Below are positions 1 to 9,545 of a stretch of 64,000 nt of DNA, in pieces. The DNA comes from Micromonospora sp. M71_S20 (GTDB lineage Bacteria; Actinomycetota; Actinomycetes; Mycobacteriales; Micromonosporaceae). Location of the stretch: the NCBI RefSeq assembly GCF_003664255.1, contig NZ_RCCV01000002.1, positions 498,501 through 562,500 of the forward strand. Direction: 5' to 3'. Position numbers and translations under genes: made by a program. A model generated the notes under the pieces. The model saw nothing but the letters and a program-made list of their open reading frames with translations, did no database searches and was not told where the DNA came from. The stretch's first letter is position 1, and each line of letters begins with the position of its first letter.

Positions 1-1790
1 GCAGCCGCGCCGAGGACACCGACCCCGAGGCGGTGGCCCGGCTCCGCGCCCGCAGCCGGGTGCTGCTGCGCGACCTGCTGCGCCCGCACCGGCGCCGCCT
101 CGGGCTGGCCGTCGCGCTGCTGCTCGGCCAGAACGCCGCCGCGATGGCCGGGCCGTACCTGGTGATGCTCGGCATCGACCGGGCGATCGCGCCGCTGCGG
201 GCCGACGATCCCGGCCCGCTGGTGGTCGTCGCCGCCGGGTTCGCCGCCGCCACCGCCGTCGAGTACACCGCCCGCCGGGGCTTCCTCACCCTCTCCGCGC
301 GGATCGGCCAGGCCGTCCTGCTCGACCTCCGCCAGCGGGTGTACGCGCACTTCCTGCGCCTGTCGGTGGCGTTCCACGAGCGGTACACCTCGGGCCGAAT
401 GGTCTCCCGGCTCACCAGCGACCTGGACTCGATCGGCGAACTGGTCGGCGGCGGCATCGACGGCCTGGTGCTGGCCGTGCTGTCGATCCTGTCGGTGGCC
501 GGCATCCTGCTCTGGCTGGACGTGCCGCTGGCCGCGGTGACGCTGCTCGCGTTCCCGTTCCTGTTCTGGCTGAGCCGCTGGTTCGCGCGGGCCTCGGCGG
601 ACGCGTGGCGGCGCACCCGGGAGACGGTGGCGCTGGTCATCGTCCACTTCGTCGAGTCCATGCGCGGCATCCGGGCGGTGCAGGCGTTCCGCCGGGAGCC
701 GCGCAACCAGCAGATCTTCGGGGCGGTCAGCGACGACTACCGGCGGGCCAGCCGGGACGCGTTCCGGCTGATCGCGACGTACTCGCCCGGGATCAAGGTG
801 ATCGGCAACGTGACCGTGGCGGTGGTGCTCTGCTACGGCGGCTGGCGGGTGCTGGGCGGGGCGACCGGGATCGGGGTGCTGGCGGCGTTCCTGCTCTACC
901 TGCGGCGGTTCTTCGAGCCGATGCAGGAACTGAGCCAGTTCTACAACTCGCTCCAGTCGGCCACGGCCGCGCTGGAGAAGCTCGCCGGGGTGCTCGACGA
1001 ACGACCGTCGGTGGCCGAACCGGCGCGGCCCGTGCCGCTGCCCGCCGGGCCGGGGCGCGGGGCGGTCGTCTTCCGGGCGGTCACCTTCGGCTACCGGCCG
1101 GACGCGCCGATCGTCGCCGGGCTGGACCTCGCCGTCCCGGCCGGCCAGACCGTGGCGCTGGTCGGCGCGACCGGCGCCGGCAAGTCGACCGTCGCCAAGC
1201 TGCTCGCCCGGTTCCACGACCCGTTCTCGGGCGCGGTCACCCTCGACGGGGTCGACCTGCGCGAGGTCGCCGACGCGGAGCTGCGGCGCGCCGTGGTGCT
1301 GGTGACCCAGGAGACCCACCTGTTCGGCGGCACGGTCGCGGAGAACATCCGGTTCGGCCGTCCCGGCGCGGACGACGCCGCCGTGGAGGCCGCCGCGCGG
1401 GAGATCGGCGCGCACGACTTCATCGCCGCCCTCCCCGACGGGTACGCCACCGAGGTGCAGCGGCGCGGCGGCCGGCTCTCCGCCGGGCAGCGGCAACTGG
1501 TCGCCTTCGCCCGGGCGTTCCTGGCCGACCCGACGGTGCTGATCCTGGACGAGGCCACCTCGTCGCTGGACGTGCCCACCGAGCGGCTGGTGCAGCACGC
1601 CCTCGGCACCATCCTGGCCGACCGCACCGCGCTGGTGATCGCGCACCGGCTCTCCACCGTGGAGACGGCCGACCGGGTGCTGGTGCTCGACGCCGGCCGG
1701 ATCGTCGAGGACGGCCCGCCCGCCCGGCTCGCCGTCGCCGGTGGCCGGTACGCCGCCCTGCACCGGCAGTGGCGCGACTCCCTGGTGTGA
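1..1790 (+). CDS. ABC exporter half-transporter, fused permease and ATPase (5' end outside window)
   Basis: This is the main part of a type I ABC exporter subunit acting in the cytoplasmic membrane. The frame is open to the left edge, so translation probably begins upstream; the first start inside the window is GTG at 33, giving 585 residues. Counted from 33, residues 20-300 carry about six hydrophobic segments. The ATPase domain follows with Walker A GATGAGKST near 376, signature LSAGQRQ near 481, Walker B VLILDEATS near 503 and the switch His in IAHRLST near 536, all intact. Such exporters commonly work as heterodimers encoded side by side, so a partner gene may lie just upstream. The substrate cannot be told from the sequence. 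Confidence 0.93.
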   Translation, partial: SRAEDTDPEAVARLRARSRVLLRDLLRPHRRRLGLAVALLLGQNAAAMAGPYLVMLGIDRAIAPLRADDPGPLVVVAAGFAAATAVEYTARRGFLTLSARIGQAVLLDLRQRVYAHFLRLSVAFHERYTSGRMVSRLTSDLDSIGELVGGGIDGLVLAVLSILSVAGILLWLDVPLAAVTLLAFPFLFWLSRWFARASADAWRRTRETVALVIVHFVESMRGIRAVQAFRREPRNQQIFGAVSDDYRRASRDAFRLIATYSPGIKVIGNVTVAVVLCYGGWRVLGGATGIGVLAAFLLYLRRFFEPMQELSQFYNSLQSATAALEKLAGVLDERPSVAEPARPVPLPAGPGRGAVVFRAVTFGYRPDAPIVAGLDLAVPAGQTVALVGATGAGKSTVAKLLARFHDPFSGAVTLDGVDLREVADAELRRAVVLVTQETHLFGGTVAENIRFGRPGADDAAVEAAAREIGAHDFIAALPDGYATEVQRRGGRLSAGQRQLVAFARAFLADPTVLILDEATSSLDVPTERLVQHALGTILADRTALVIAHRLSTVETADRVLVLDAGRIVEDGPPARLAVAGGRYAALHRQWRDSLV

Positions 1791-1919
1791 GCCCCGGTCG
1801 GTCGCGCCCGCCGGTCGAGGCCCCCCCCGATGATCGTCGATGCCACTAGACTCACCGGGCCGAGCGGAGCGGTCCACCGGGTGGTCGTCCCGACGGCGGC
1901 GACGAGGGGGGGTTGCGAC

Positions 1920-3506
1920 GTGCGGTTCGGACGACGGGTGATGGTGGCCGGGGTGGTCACCGCCTGCGCGCTGGGTGCGGCGGCGGTCGGCGGAATGCCG
2001 TTCGGCGACGCCGGCCGGACACCGGCCACGCTCACCGCCGGGGAGACCCCGGTGTCGCCGGGTGACGACGCCACCCCGACGGGCGCGCCGGTCCGCGCCG
2101 ACAGCGGGCTCGGCAGCCGCCCCCGAGGCGGCGCCACGCCCGGCGCGGCGGTGACCCTCCGGGCCCGGCCGGCCGCCGAGGTCGCCGCCGACAGCCCCGC
2201 CTCGGTCTCCTACCTGCGCGACCGCTACCGGGTCGACGCCGACGAGGCGGCCCGGCGGCTCGCCCTCCAGGAGCTGTCCGCGCCACTGGCCGCACGGCTC
2301 GCCACGGAGTTCCCCGCCGCGTACGGCGGGATGTGGCTGGACCAGGCCGCCGGCGGCGTGCTGACCGTCGCCGCCACCGGCGTCGAGCCGGTCCGGGCGG
2401 CGCTGGCCGGCATGCCGGACGCGGCGCACGTCCGGGTGGTGCCGGTGCGCCGCCCGCTGCGGCAGCTCACCGAGGCGGCGACCCGGCTGGCCACCACGCT
2501 CGACGCCACGGCCGGCGCCGACGTCCTGGTCGACGAGCGGGCCAACGAGGTCGTCGTGCTGACCGGCGACCGGATCGCCGCCGACGACCCCCGGTTGGCC
2601 GGGGCGCTGCGCGCCGCCGGGGTGCCGGCCCGCGCGCAGGCCCGGATCGCCGAGACCGTGGTGCAGAAGGCCTGCGACCCGCGCTACTGCGCGCAGGCGC
2701 CGATGCGCGGCGGCATCCGGCTGGACGTGCCGCGTGACGACGACACCGTGGGCGGCTGCACGACGGGCTTCAACGTGGTCGCCGGGCTGCGCGACGCGTA
2801 CGTGCTGACGGCGGGGCACTGTGTCGTCGGGGGGCGGCACCAGCTGGTGGACCGCACCTGGCACCAGTTCCTCGGCCCGAAGGTGCCGGTGACCGTCGAG
2901 TCGTCGAGGCCGGGGCTGGCCGAGAACGCCTACCCGTACGACTACGCGATCATGCCGTACCAGGCCGGCGCGACCGGGCTGTGGGCGTACCCGGCGGGGG
3001 CCACGCAGGTGCCCAGCCTGGTCAACTACTGGTGTGTGCCGGACAGCACCGGTTGCGCCACCCGGGGCAGCCGCGACGTGGCGATCACCGGGCACGTGCC
3101 GTGGAGCGCCATCCAGCCCGGCTGGGTGGTCTGCGCCACCGGAGCGGCGTACACCCCGAAGGCCGGCGAGCAGTACGTCGACTCGGGCGCCGGCGCCGGC
3201 TACGTGCCCGGCACCCGCTGCGGGGAGATCATCGGCAAGAGCAGCGGCGGCATCGACGTGCGCATCTGTGCCCGCCCGGGCGACAGCGGCGGCCCGCTCT
3301 TCACCGAGGCCGACGGCAAGGCGCTGGGCATCCTGTCGCACGGCGACCCGGGACAGGGCCCCTGCACCAACCCGAACGAGCGCAACTCCTACGCCCCGGT
3401 CTCCACGATCCTCGAGCGGGCGAACGCCCGCACCCACGGGGGCTTGCGGCTCCGGCTGGCCACCCAGGGCCCGGTCCCCCCGCTGACCCGGCCGGCCATC
3501 CGCTGA
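1920..3506 (+). CDS. Secreted S1-family serine protease with prodomain
   Basis: A secreted trypsin-fold protease of 528 residues. GTG at 1920 is chosen because a G-rich ribosome site (gagggggg) lies just upstream and it opens directly onto a signal peptide (basic RFGRR, then a hydrophobic run rich in Val and Ala). An in-frame ATG at 1830 would place about 30 unlikely residues before that peptide. Residues 60-270 resemble the long prodomain of alpha-lytic/streptogrisin proteases. The catalytic triad is visible: His300 in LTAGHC, Asp341 in YDYAIM and Ser456 in GDSGGP. Several Cys residues suggest disulfides. A possible -10 box TAGACT lies at 1847-1852. The natural substrate is unknown. Confidence 0.9.
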   Translation: MRFGRRVMVAGVVTACALGAAAVGGMPFGDAGRTPATLTAGETPVSPGDDATPTGAPVRADSGLGSRPRGGATPGAAVTLRARPAAEVAADSPASVSYLRDRYRVDADEAARRLALQELSAPLAARLATEFPAAYGGMWLDQAAGGVLTVAATGVEPVRAALAGMPDAAHVRVVPVRRPLRQLTEAATRLATTLDATAGADVLVDERANEVVVLTGDRIAADDPRLAGALRAAGVPARAQARIAETVVQKACDPRYCAQAPMRGGIRLDVPRDDDTVGGCTTGFNVVAGLRDAYVLTAGHCVVGGRHQLVDRTWHQFLGPKVPVTVESSRPGLAENAYPYDYAIMPYQAGATGLWAYPAGATQVPSLVNYWCVPDSTGCATRGSRDVAITGHVPWSAIQPGWVVCATGAAYTPKAGEQYVDSGAGAGYVPGTRCGEIIGKSSGGIDVRICARPGDSGGPLFTEADGKALGILSHGDPGQGPCTNPNERNSYAPVSTILERANARTHGGLRLRLATQGPVPPLTRPAIR

Positions 3507-3594
3507 CCCGTCGACCGGGCGCGTCGGAGGGCATCCGTCGCGGCACGCGGGTTATCCCGTGGTCCGGCCTCCGGCCGCTGCCTACCATCGACGG

Positions 3595-6210
3595 ATGACC
3601 GACACGGAGAGGGCGGCGCGCGCCGGCGTCCCCGAACGTCCGAGCCTGGACGGCATCGAGGAGACCTGGGCGCGCCGCTGGCAGGAGGACGGCACGTACG
3701 CGTTCGACCGCGCGAAGACGACCGTTCGGGGGCGCAGCGCGGCGTCAGACGCGCCGAGCCCGAACGGTCGCAGCGCCGACGTGTACGCGATCGACACCCC
3801 GCCGCCGACCGTATCGGGCGAGCTGCACATGGGGCACGTCTTCTCGTACACGCACACCGACGTGGTGGCCCGGTTCCAGCGGATGCGCGGGCGAACGGTC
3901 TTCTACCCGATGGGCTGGGACGACAACGGCCTGCCCACCGAGCGCCGGGTGCAGAACGTGTACGGCGTGCGCTGCGATCCGGCGCTGCCGTACGACCCGG
4001 ACTGGCAGGCCCCCGAGGCGCCGGTGGGCGAGGCCGCCCGCAAGGACCCGACCCCGGTCTCCCGGCGGAACTTCATCGAGCTGTGCGAGCGGCTGACCGT
4101 CGCCGACGAGCAGGTCTTCGAGGCGCTCTGGCGGCGGCTCGGGCTGTCCGTGGACTGGTCGTTGACGTACACGACGATCGGCGCGGCGGCCCGGGCGGCC
4201 TCGCAGCGGGCGTTCCTGCGGAACCTGGCCCGGGGCGAGGCGTACCAGGCGGAGGCGCCGACGCTCTGGGACGTCGGCTTCGCCACCGCCGTCGCCCAGG
4301 CGGAGCTGGAGGACCGGGAGCGGCCCGGGGCGTACCACCGGCTGCGGTTCGCCGGGCCGGGCGGGCGGGAGGTGCTGATCGACACCACCCGCCCGGAGCT
4401 GCTGCCGGCCTGCGTGGCGCTGGTCTGCCACCCCGACGACGAGCGGTACGCCGACCTGGTGGGCGGCACCGCGCGTACGCCGGTCTTCGGGGTGGACGTG
4501 CCGGTGCGGGCGCACCCGCTGGCGGACCCGGCCAAGGGCACGGGCATCGCGATGGTCTGCACCTTCGGCGACCTGACCGACGTGACCTGGTGGCGGGAGC
4601 TGCGGCTGGACACGCGCGTGGTGATCGGCCGGGACGGCCGGCTGCTGCCCGAGCCGCCGCCCGGCGTGCCGGGGCAGCCGTACGCGGCGCTGGCCGGGCA
4701 GACCGTCAACGGCGCCCGGCGGACGCTGGTGGAGCTGCTGGCCGACGCCGGCGACCTGGTCGGCGAGCCGCGACCCGTCACCCACCCGGTGAAGTTCTAC
4801 GAGCGCGGCGACCGGCCGCTGGAGATCGTCTCGACCCGGCAGTGGTACCTGCGCAACGGCGGACGCGACGCGGGCCTGCGCGAGGAACTGCTGGCCCGGG
4901 GCGGTGAGCTGCGCTGGGTGCCGGAGCACATGCGGCACCGCTACGCGCACTGGGTGGGCGGCCTGACCGGCGACTGGCTGGTCAGCCGGCAACGCTTCTT
5001 CGGCGTGCCGGTGCCGGTGTGGTACCGGCTCGACGACGCTGGCGAGCCGGACTGGTCCCAGCCTCTCACGCCGGCGGAGTCCGCGCTGCCGATCGATCCG
5101 TCCACCGACGCCCCGCCGGGGTTCGAGGAGTCGCAGCGGGGCCGCCCGGGGGGCTTCGTCGGCGATCCCGACGTGCTCGACACCTGGGCCACCTCGTCGC
5201 TGACCCCGCAGATCGTCGGCGGGTGGGAGACCGACCCGGACCTGTTCGCCCGGGTCTTCCCGATGGACCTGCGCCCGCAGGGGCAGGAGATCATCCGCAC
5301 CTGGCTGTTCTCCACCGTGGTCCGCTCGCACCTGGAGCACGGGGTGCTGCCCTGGCGGGACACGGTGCTCTCCGGTTGGATCCTCGACCCCGACCGGAAG
5401 AAGATGTCCAAGTCCAAGGGGAACGTGGTCACCCCGATGGCGCTGCTGGAGCAGCACGGCTCCGACGCGGTGCGGTACTGGGCTGCCAACGGCAAGCCGG
5501 GCATGGATCTCGCCTTCGACCCGGCCCAGATCAAGGTCGGCCGGCGGCTGGCGACCAAGCTGCTGAACGCGTCGAAGTTCGCCCTCGGGCTGGGCGCCGC
5601 CGACGCGCTGCGGGCACCGGCCACCGAGCCGCTGGACCGCGCCATGCTCGCCGAACTCTCCGGCGTGGTCGCCGCCGCGACGTCGGCGCTCGAGGCGTAC
5701 GACCACACGGCGGCGTTGCAGGTCGCCGAGGCCTTCTTCTGGCGGTTCTGCGACGACTACATCGAGCTGGTGAAGGAGCGCGCCTACGGCTCCGGGCCGG
5801 GGGCGGACTCCGCCCGGGCGGCGCTGGCCACCGCGCTCTCGGTGCAGCTGCGGCTGTTCGCCCCGGTGCTGCCGTACGCGACCGAGGAGGTGTGGTCGTG
5901 GTGGCGGTACGGCTCGGTGCACCGCGCGACCTGGCCCACCACGTACGAGGTGGACCGGGCGATCCAGGGCGCCGGCGAACCGGAGCTGCTGCGGCTGGCC
6001 GCCGACGCGCTCAGCCAGGTGCGCCGGGCCAAGTCGGAGCGGAAACTGTCGATGAAGGCGGAGGTGCCGCTGGCCGAGGCGCTCGGCCCGGCGGCCCTGC
6101 TGGAACAGCTGACCGTGGTCGCCGACGACGTCCGGGCCGCCGGCCGGATCACGAAGCTGGACCTGCTGCCCGACCGCACCCCGGAACTCGTGATCGCCTG
6201 CGCGTTCTGA
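3595..6210 (+). CDS. valS: Valyl-tRNA synthetase
   Basis: Charges tRNA-Val in the cytoplasm. The 871-residue protein is a class I synthetase with the HIGH signature as HMGH at residues 78-81, a large editing insertion after the [12 protein letters not shown] segment, and the KMSKS loop intact at 603-607, followed by the helical anticodon-binding region. ATG at 3595 is preferred over an upstream in-frame GTG because TACCAT, a good -10 box, ends six bases before it, which suggests a leaderless transcript. Oddity: residues about 42-62, just before the first catalytic motif, look like an insertion relative to the family as I know it and are encoded by a palindromic sequence (see 3719-3770). Confidence 0.96.
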   Translation: MTDTERAARAGVPERPSLDGIEETWARRWQEDGTYAFDRAKTTVRGRSAASDAPSPNGRSADVYAIDTPPPTVSGELHMGHVFSYTHTDVVARFQRMRGRTVFYPMGWDDNGLPTERRVQNVYGVRCDPALPYDPDWQAPEAPVGEAARKDPTPVSRRNFIELCERLTVADEQVFEALWRRLGLSVDWSLTYTTIGAAARAASQRAFLRNLARGEAYQAEAPTLWDVGFATAVAQAELEDRERPGAYHRLRFAGPGGREVLIDTTRPELLPACVALVCHPDDERYADLVGGTARTPVFGVDVPVRAHPLADPAKGTGIAMVCTFGDLTDVTWWRELRLDTRVVIGRDGRLLPEPPPGVPGQPYAALAGQTVNGARRTLVELLADAGDLVGEPRPVTHPVKFYERGDRPLEIVSTRQWYLRNGGRDAGLREELLARGGELRWVPEHMRHRYAHWVGGLTGDWLVSRQRFFGVPVPVWYRLDDAGEPDWSQPLTPAESALPIDPSTDAPPGFEESQRGRPGGFVGDPDVLDTWATSSLTPQIVGGWETDPDLFARVFPMDLRPQGQEIIRTWLFSTVVRSHLEHGVLPWRDTVLSGWILDPDRKKMSKSKGNVVTPMALLEQHGSDAVRYWAANGKPGMDLAFDPAQIKVGRRLATKLLNASKFALGLGAADALRAPATEPLDRAMLAELSGVVAAATSALEAYDHTAALQVAEAFFWRFCDDYIELVKERAYGSGPGADSARAALATALSVQLRLFAPVLPYATEEVWSWWRYGSVHRATWPTTYEVDRAIQGAGEPELLRLAADALSQVRRAKSERKLSMKAEVPLAEALGPAALLEQLTVVADDVRAAGRITKLDLLPDRTPELVIACAF
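3719..3770. repeat. Palindromic insert inside valS
   Basis: A perfect 12-bp inverted repeat (cgaccgttcggg at 3719-3730 and cccgaacggtcg at 3759-3770) encloses a 28-base GC-rich loop containing cgcagcg. It keeps the valS frame open and encodes a Ser/Arg/Ala-rich stretch without family resemblance. It may be a small mobile palindrome fixed in a surface loop of the enzyme. Confidence 0.6.
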
Positions 6211-6217
6211 CCATGGC

Positions 6218-6248
6218 GCCCCGCCGCGCCCCTACGGCGCGGCGGGGC
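6218..6248. terminator. Bidirectional terminator hairpin valS / 6249 gene
   Basis: A perfect 13-bp stem (6218-6230 with 6236-6248) and a 5-base loop sits exactly between the convergent stop codons of valS and the next gene. There is no T-run on either side, as is common for high-GC terminators. Confidence 0.65.
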
Positions 6249-6899
6249 TCACCAGCCGCGCAGCAGCCGCAGGCCGAGCAGGAAGGCCACGACGGCGGGA
6301 CCGACCAGCAGGGTGATCGCCTGGAGGCGGTACGGCATCCGGTGCCGGGTCAGCTCCACGGCGTTGCCCAACACGATCACCCCGGCCAGCATCAGGAACG
6401 CGCCCCACATGGGGGCCGCCCCGACGTCGACCAGGTCGACGCGGGTCAGTTGCAGCGTCCCGCCGAGCAGCAGGGCGCCGGCCAGCGCCAGCAGGGAGAC
6501 CGTCCGGTGCAGCCCCCGGGCCAGTGGGTGGACCAGCCACCAGCGGTAGGTACCGGCGACCGCCAGGCAGGGCAGGACGACCATCAGGGGCCAGCCCCGC
6601 CCGAACACGCCGAACATCAGCAGCGCCCCGACGGCGAACACCAGCGCGCCGAGGCAGGCGACCACGTAGCCGACGAAGGCCCGCCCGCCGCCCCTGGCCA
6701 GCAGCGGCCCTCCGGTGGCGGCGATCAGCGCGCCGGGGATCAGCACGAACCCCGCCCACCAGTGGAAGTGGCCGGTGGACTGCGCGGCCGTGGTGGTCGC
6801 CGCCGCCGCCAGCCCGGCCACCGCCAAGCTGACCATCCAGTGCCGGCCGGCACCCGGATAGGACTCCCGCGACATCATCAGCCCCGTCTCCGCGCTCAC
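6249..6899 (-). CDS. Multi-pass membrane protein, function unknown
   Basis: I do not recognise a named family. The product of about 216 residues has roughly six to seven hydrophobic segments spread evenly along it (for example WMVSLAVAGLAAAATT near the start and a long run ending FLLGLRLLRGW at the C-terminus), with short charged loops and no cofactor motif. GTG at 6899 is chosen because a GAGG-like site lies upstream; an ATG at 6935 would add 12 residues but sits directly against a hairpin. It lies downstream of the ABC operon on the same strand but is separated from it by that hairpin, so co-transcription is uncertain. Confidence 0.72.
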   Translation of the reverse strand: MSAETGLMMSRESYPGAGRHWMVSLAVAGLAAAATTTAAQSTGHFHWWAGFVLIPGALIAATGGPLLARGGGRAFVGYVVACLGALVFAVGALLMFGVFGRGWPLMVVLPCLAVAGTYRWWLVHPLARGLHRTVSLLALAGALLLGGTLQLTRVDLVDVGAAPMWGAFLMLAGVIVLGNAVELTRHRMPYRLQAITLLVGPAVVAFLLGLRLLRGW

Positions 6900-6935
6900 G
6901 CCGACAGCCTCGCCCAGCCGCCCGGCCCGGTCCAT

Positions 6936-6972
6936 CCGGGCAGCCCTACCATCGCGAGGTCGGGCTGCCCGG
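6936..6972 (-). terminator. Hairpin between ABC operon and membrane protein gene
   Basis: A perfect 11-bp stem (ccgggcagccc at 6936-6946 with gggctgcccgg at 6962-6972) lies 20 bases after the stop of the last ABC gene on the minus strand. It could end or attenuate transcription of that operon before the gene ending at 6249. Confidence 0.5.
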
Positions 6973-6992
6973 AGGGGCCGTCAGGTCAGGGC

Positions 6993-7703
6993 TCAGCTCG
7001 TCTCGCCGGCCACGCTGAAGGAGCGGAGCCGGTCGATGGCCAGCAGCGTGAAGCCCGCGCTGATCAACGCGGCCATCACCGCCGCCACCGGCACCGAGAC
7101 GCCGGCCTCCAGCAGCCCGGTGGGGGCCATCCGGTCGGCGAGGGCGATCACGTACTGCTGGATGGAGAGCACCTTGGTGCCGCTGACGACGTTGCCGAGC
7201 AGCCCCTCCCAGATCAGCACGTAGACCAGCCCGAGCAGCACCGGCCGCCGGGTGAGCAGGCTGAGCGCCACGAACAGCGCCGAGTACGCCAGCGCACCGA
7301 CCGCCGACGCGGCGGCGAGCGCCAGTCCGAGTCGTACGGAGTCGGCCAGCACGCCCGCCACGTAGATCGGCACGGCGACGGTGACCGCGGTGACGCCGGC
7401 GGCCACCGCCAGCTTGGGCAGCACGATCTGCCAGCGCGGCAACGGCTTGGTCAGGATGTGCACGACGGTGCCGTCGTCGATCTCGGCGCCCAGCACGCCG
7501 GTGCCGACGATCAGGGCGACCACCGGGAGCACCACGGCCAGGCCGAGGCCGACCAGCACCGGCGGGCCCCACTCGCCCGGGTCCACCCCGAGCGCGCGGG
7601 AGAGCACGGCGAGCAGCACCAGCACCACGGGCAGCGGCAGCAGCAGGAGGAACCGGCGACGCCCGAACAGCCCCCGCACGGTGATCCAGGAAACGGTAGA
7701 CAT
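6993..7703 (-). CDS. ABC-2 type transporter permease
   Basis: Membrane subunit of an ABC transporter, 236 residues. About six hydrophobic segments are visible, starting with FLLLLPLPVVLVLLAVLS; the loop DDGTVVHILTKPLPRWQIVLPKL is typical of ABC-2 permeases that pack against an ATPase. It is the last gene of a four-gene minus-strand operon and follows its cognate ATPase after only four bases. With the upstream pair (8664-10452) it gives two ATPase/permease couples, so the complex may be a heteromeric exporter or two related pumps. Substrate unknown; bacteriocin-like or drug export are the usual roles of this class. Confidence 0.85.
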   Translation of the reverse strand: MSTVSWITVRGLFGRRRFLLLLPLPVVLVLLAVLSRALGVDPGEWGPPVLVGLGLAVVLPVVALIVGTGVLGAEIDDGTVVHILTKPLPRWQIVLPKLAVAAGVTAVTVAVPIYVAGVLADSVRLGLALAAASAVGALAYSALFVALSLLTRRPVLLGLVYVLIWEGLLGNVVSGTKVLSIQQYVIALADRMAPTGLLEAGVSVPVAAVMAALISAGFTLLAIDRLRSFSVAGETS

Positions 7704-7707
7704 GGGT

Positions 7708-8667
7708 TCAGGCCTCCACGAGGTAGGAGAAGACGCTCTCCAGGGATTCGTCCTCGGGCACCAACTGCCGCACCCGGATGCCCTCCGCCAGGGCGATCTT
7801 CGGCAGGACGCGGGTGAACGCGCCGTAGTCGCCGGCCCGCACGGTCAACCCGGCGCGGCCCAGCTCGACCCCCGTCACCGACGCCTCGGCCATCAGCGCG
7901 ACGGCGAGCGCCCGGTCGTCGGTGGAGTGCACGGCGAAGACGTGCGGCCGGTTGGTCATCAGCCGGCGGATCGTGCGGAAGTCGCCGGATGCGGCCAGCC
8001 GGCCGGCGACCATCACCTGGACGGTGCCGGAGACCTGCTCGACCTCCTCCAGGATGTGCGAGCTGAACAGGATGGTGCGGCCGGCGTCGCCGAGGCGGTG
8101 CAGCAGCTCCATCATGTGCAGCCGCTGCCGCGGGTCCATCCCGTTGAACGGCTCGTCGAGCAGCAGCACCTGCGGCTCGTGCACCAGCGCCGCGGCCACC
8201 CGGGCGCGCTGCCGCATGCCCTTGGAGTACGTGCCGATCCGGCGGTCCTGCGCGCCCTCCATCTCCACCAGGGCGATCGCCCGGCGGGCCGCCTCCGCCG
8301 GGTCCGGCAGCCGGTGCAGCTTCGCGCTGGCCAGCACGAACTCGTACGCGGTGAGGAAGGTGTGCACCGCCTCGCGCTCGCTCACCAGGCCGAGCCGGCG
8401 GTAGACCTCGGGGTTGCGCCAGGTGGGCCGGCCGTCCAGGCTGACCGCCCCGCGCGACGGGGCCAGGAAGCCCGCCATCATGTGCAGCAGAGTGGTCTTG
8501 CCCGCGCCGTTCGGGCCGAGCAGCCCGGTGACGCCGGGGCCGAGGCTCATGCTGACGTCGTTGACGGCCACCACGTTGCCGTACCAGCGGGAGACGCCCG
8601 CGAGGTCGAGGGTGCTGGCGGCGGCGGTCGGCGTCCCCGCCGCCTGGTCGACGCTGATCGTGGTCAT
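7708..8667 (-). CDS. ABC transporter ATP-binding protein
   Basis: A 319-residue cytoplasmic ATPase subunit. Walker A is GPNGAGKTT near residue 54, the signature appears as YSKGMRQR, Walker B as VLLLDEPFNGMD, and the switch His in FSSHIL. The C-terminal third, after the canonical domain, is a regulatory extension seen in ABC-2 exporters. ATG at 8667 overlaps the stop of the upstream permease by four bases, indicating translational coupling. The adjacent permease at 6993 is the likely partner. Confidence 0.9.
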   Translation of the reverse strand: MTTISVDQAAGTPTAAASTLDLAGVSRWYGNVVAVNDVSMSLGPGVTGLLGPNGAGKTTLLHMMAGFLAPSRGAVSLDGRPTWRNPEVYRRLGLVSEREAVHTFLTAYEFVLASAKLHRLPDPAEAARRAIALVEMEGAQDRRIGTYSKGMRQRARVAAALVHEPQVLLLDEPFNGMDPRQRLHMMELLHRLGDAGRTILFSSHILEEVEQVSGTVQVMVAGRLAASGDFRTIRRLMTNRPHVFAVHSTDDRALAVALMAEASVTGVELGRAGLTVRAGDYGAFTRVLPKIALAEGIRVRQLVPEDESLESVFSYLVEA

Positions 8668-9545
8668 CGGGCGGCCACCTTCCGGTATCGCAGCATCAGC
8701 AGGGCGACGCAGCCGGCCACGAGCAGCACGGCGGCGACCCCGTAGACCGGGCCGAAGTCGCCGATCGGCACTCCGCCCTCCCCCTCGAACAGCAGCAGGT
8801 CGCCGAGCGCCCAGGTGCCCACTCCGCCCACCAGCGTCGAGGGCGAGGCGAGGAAGGCCAGTTCGTTGACAGTCTGGGAGGGCATGATCGACAGGGTGCC
8901 GACGATCGGGGTGGTCATCAGGAACACGGCCACGATCCCGCCGGCCGCGAACGCCCGCTTGCCGGTGGACGAGGCGACCAGCAGCCCGACCGAGGCGAAG
9001 ACCGCCGCCCAGAGCCCGGCGTAGAGCAGGCTGGGCAGCAGGTCGAGCAGCTCGTTCCAGACCCCGCGCATGCCGTCGCCGGTGGTGAACGCGGCGCCCA
9101 GGAACATCACCAGCTGCGGCCCGCCGAGCAGCAGCCAGAGCGCGGTGGCCAGCGCCAGCAGCTTGGCCAGCGGGTAGTCCGACCTCGGCAGCGGCCGGGA
9201 GAAGTAGAGCGGCAGCACCCCGCTGCGCAGGTCCCGCGAGACCAGCTCGGGGGCGACCGCCGCGACGAAGAAGATGACCAGCCAGCTCATGTTGTCGGCG
9301 AACTGGGCGTACGTCATCACCACCTCGCCGACCTGGCTGCGCACCGCAGCGAGCCCGGCCGCCACCACGGTGACGATCGCGACCACCAGCCAGGGGAAGA
9401 TCTTGGCCTTCGCGCTGCGGCCCAGCCCGAACGCCGTCCGCAGACCGTGCAGGTAGAGCGCGCCGAAGACGGCCCGGCGGCCCAGCCGGGGGCCGGTGTA
9501 GCGCTGGTAGCCGATGTCGTGGATGACGCCGGTCGGCTCAGGCAT
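8664..9545 (-). CDS. ABC transporter permease
   Basis: A 293-residue membrane subunit with about six hydrophobic segments. The N-terminal IGYQRYTGPRLGRR segment followed by a first membrane helix, and the ELVSRDLRSGVLPLYFSRPL loop, are characteristic of ABC-2 permeases encoded beside a single-domain ATPase. It overlaps the upstream ATPase by eight bases and the downstream ATPase by four, so all four genes are probably translated as one coupled unit. Substrate unknown. Confidence 0.86.
   Translation of the reverse strand: MPEPTGVIHDIGYQRYTGPRLGRRAVFGALYLHGLRTAFGLGRSAKAKIFPWLVVAIVTVVAAGLAAVRSQVGEVVMTYAQFADNMSWLVIFFVAAVAPELVSRDLRSGVLPLYFSRPLPRSDYPLAKLLALATALWLLLGGPQLVMFLGAAFTTGDGMRGVWNELLDLLPSLLYAGLWAAVFASVGLLVASSTGKRAFAAGGIVAVFLMTTPIVGTLSIMPSQTVNELAFLASPSTLVGGVGTWALGDLLLFEGEGGVPIGDFGPVYGVAAVLLVAGCVALLMLRYRKVAAR

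Noticed and set aside
3745..5922. Long antisense open frame of 725 codons over valS
   Set aside because: It is a GC-bias shadow: His/Arg/Gln-rich composition without domain resemblance and no ribosome site, opposite a certain gene.
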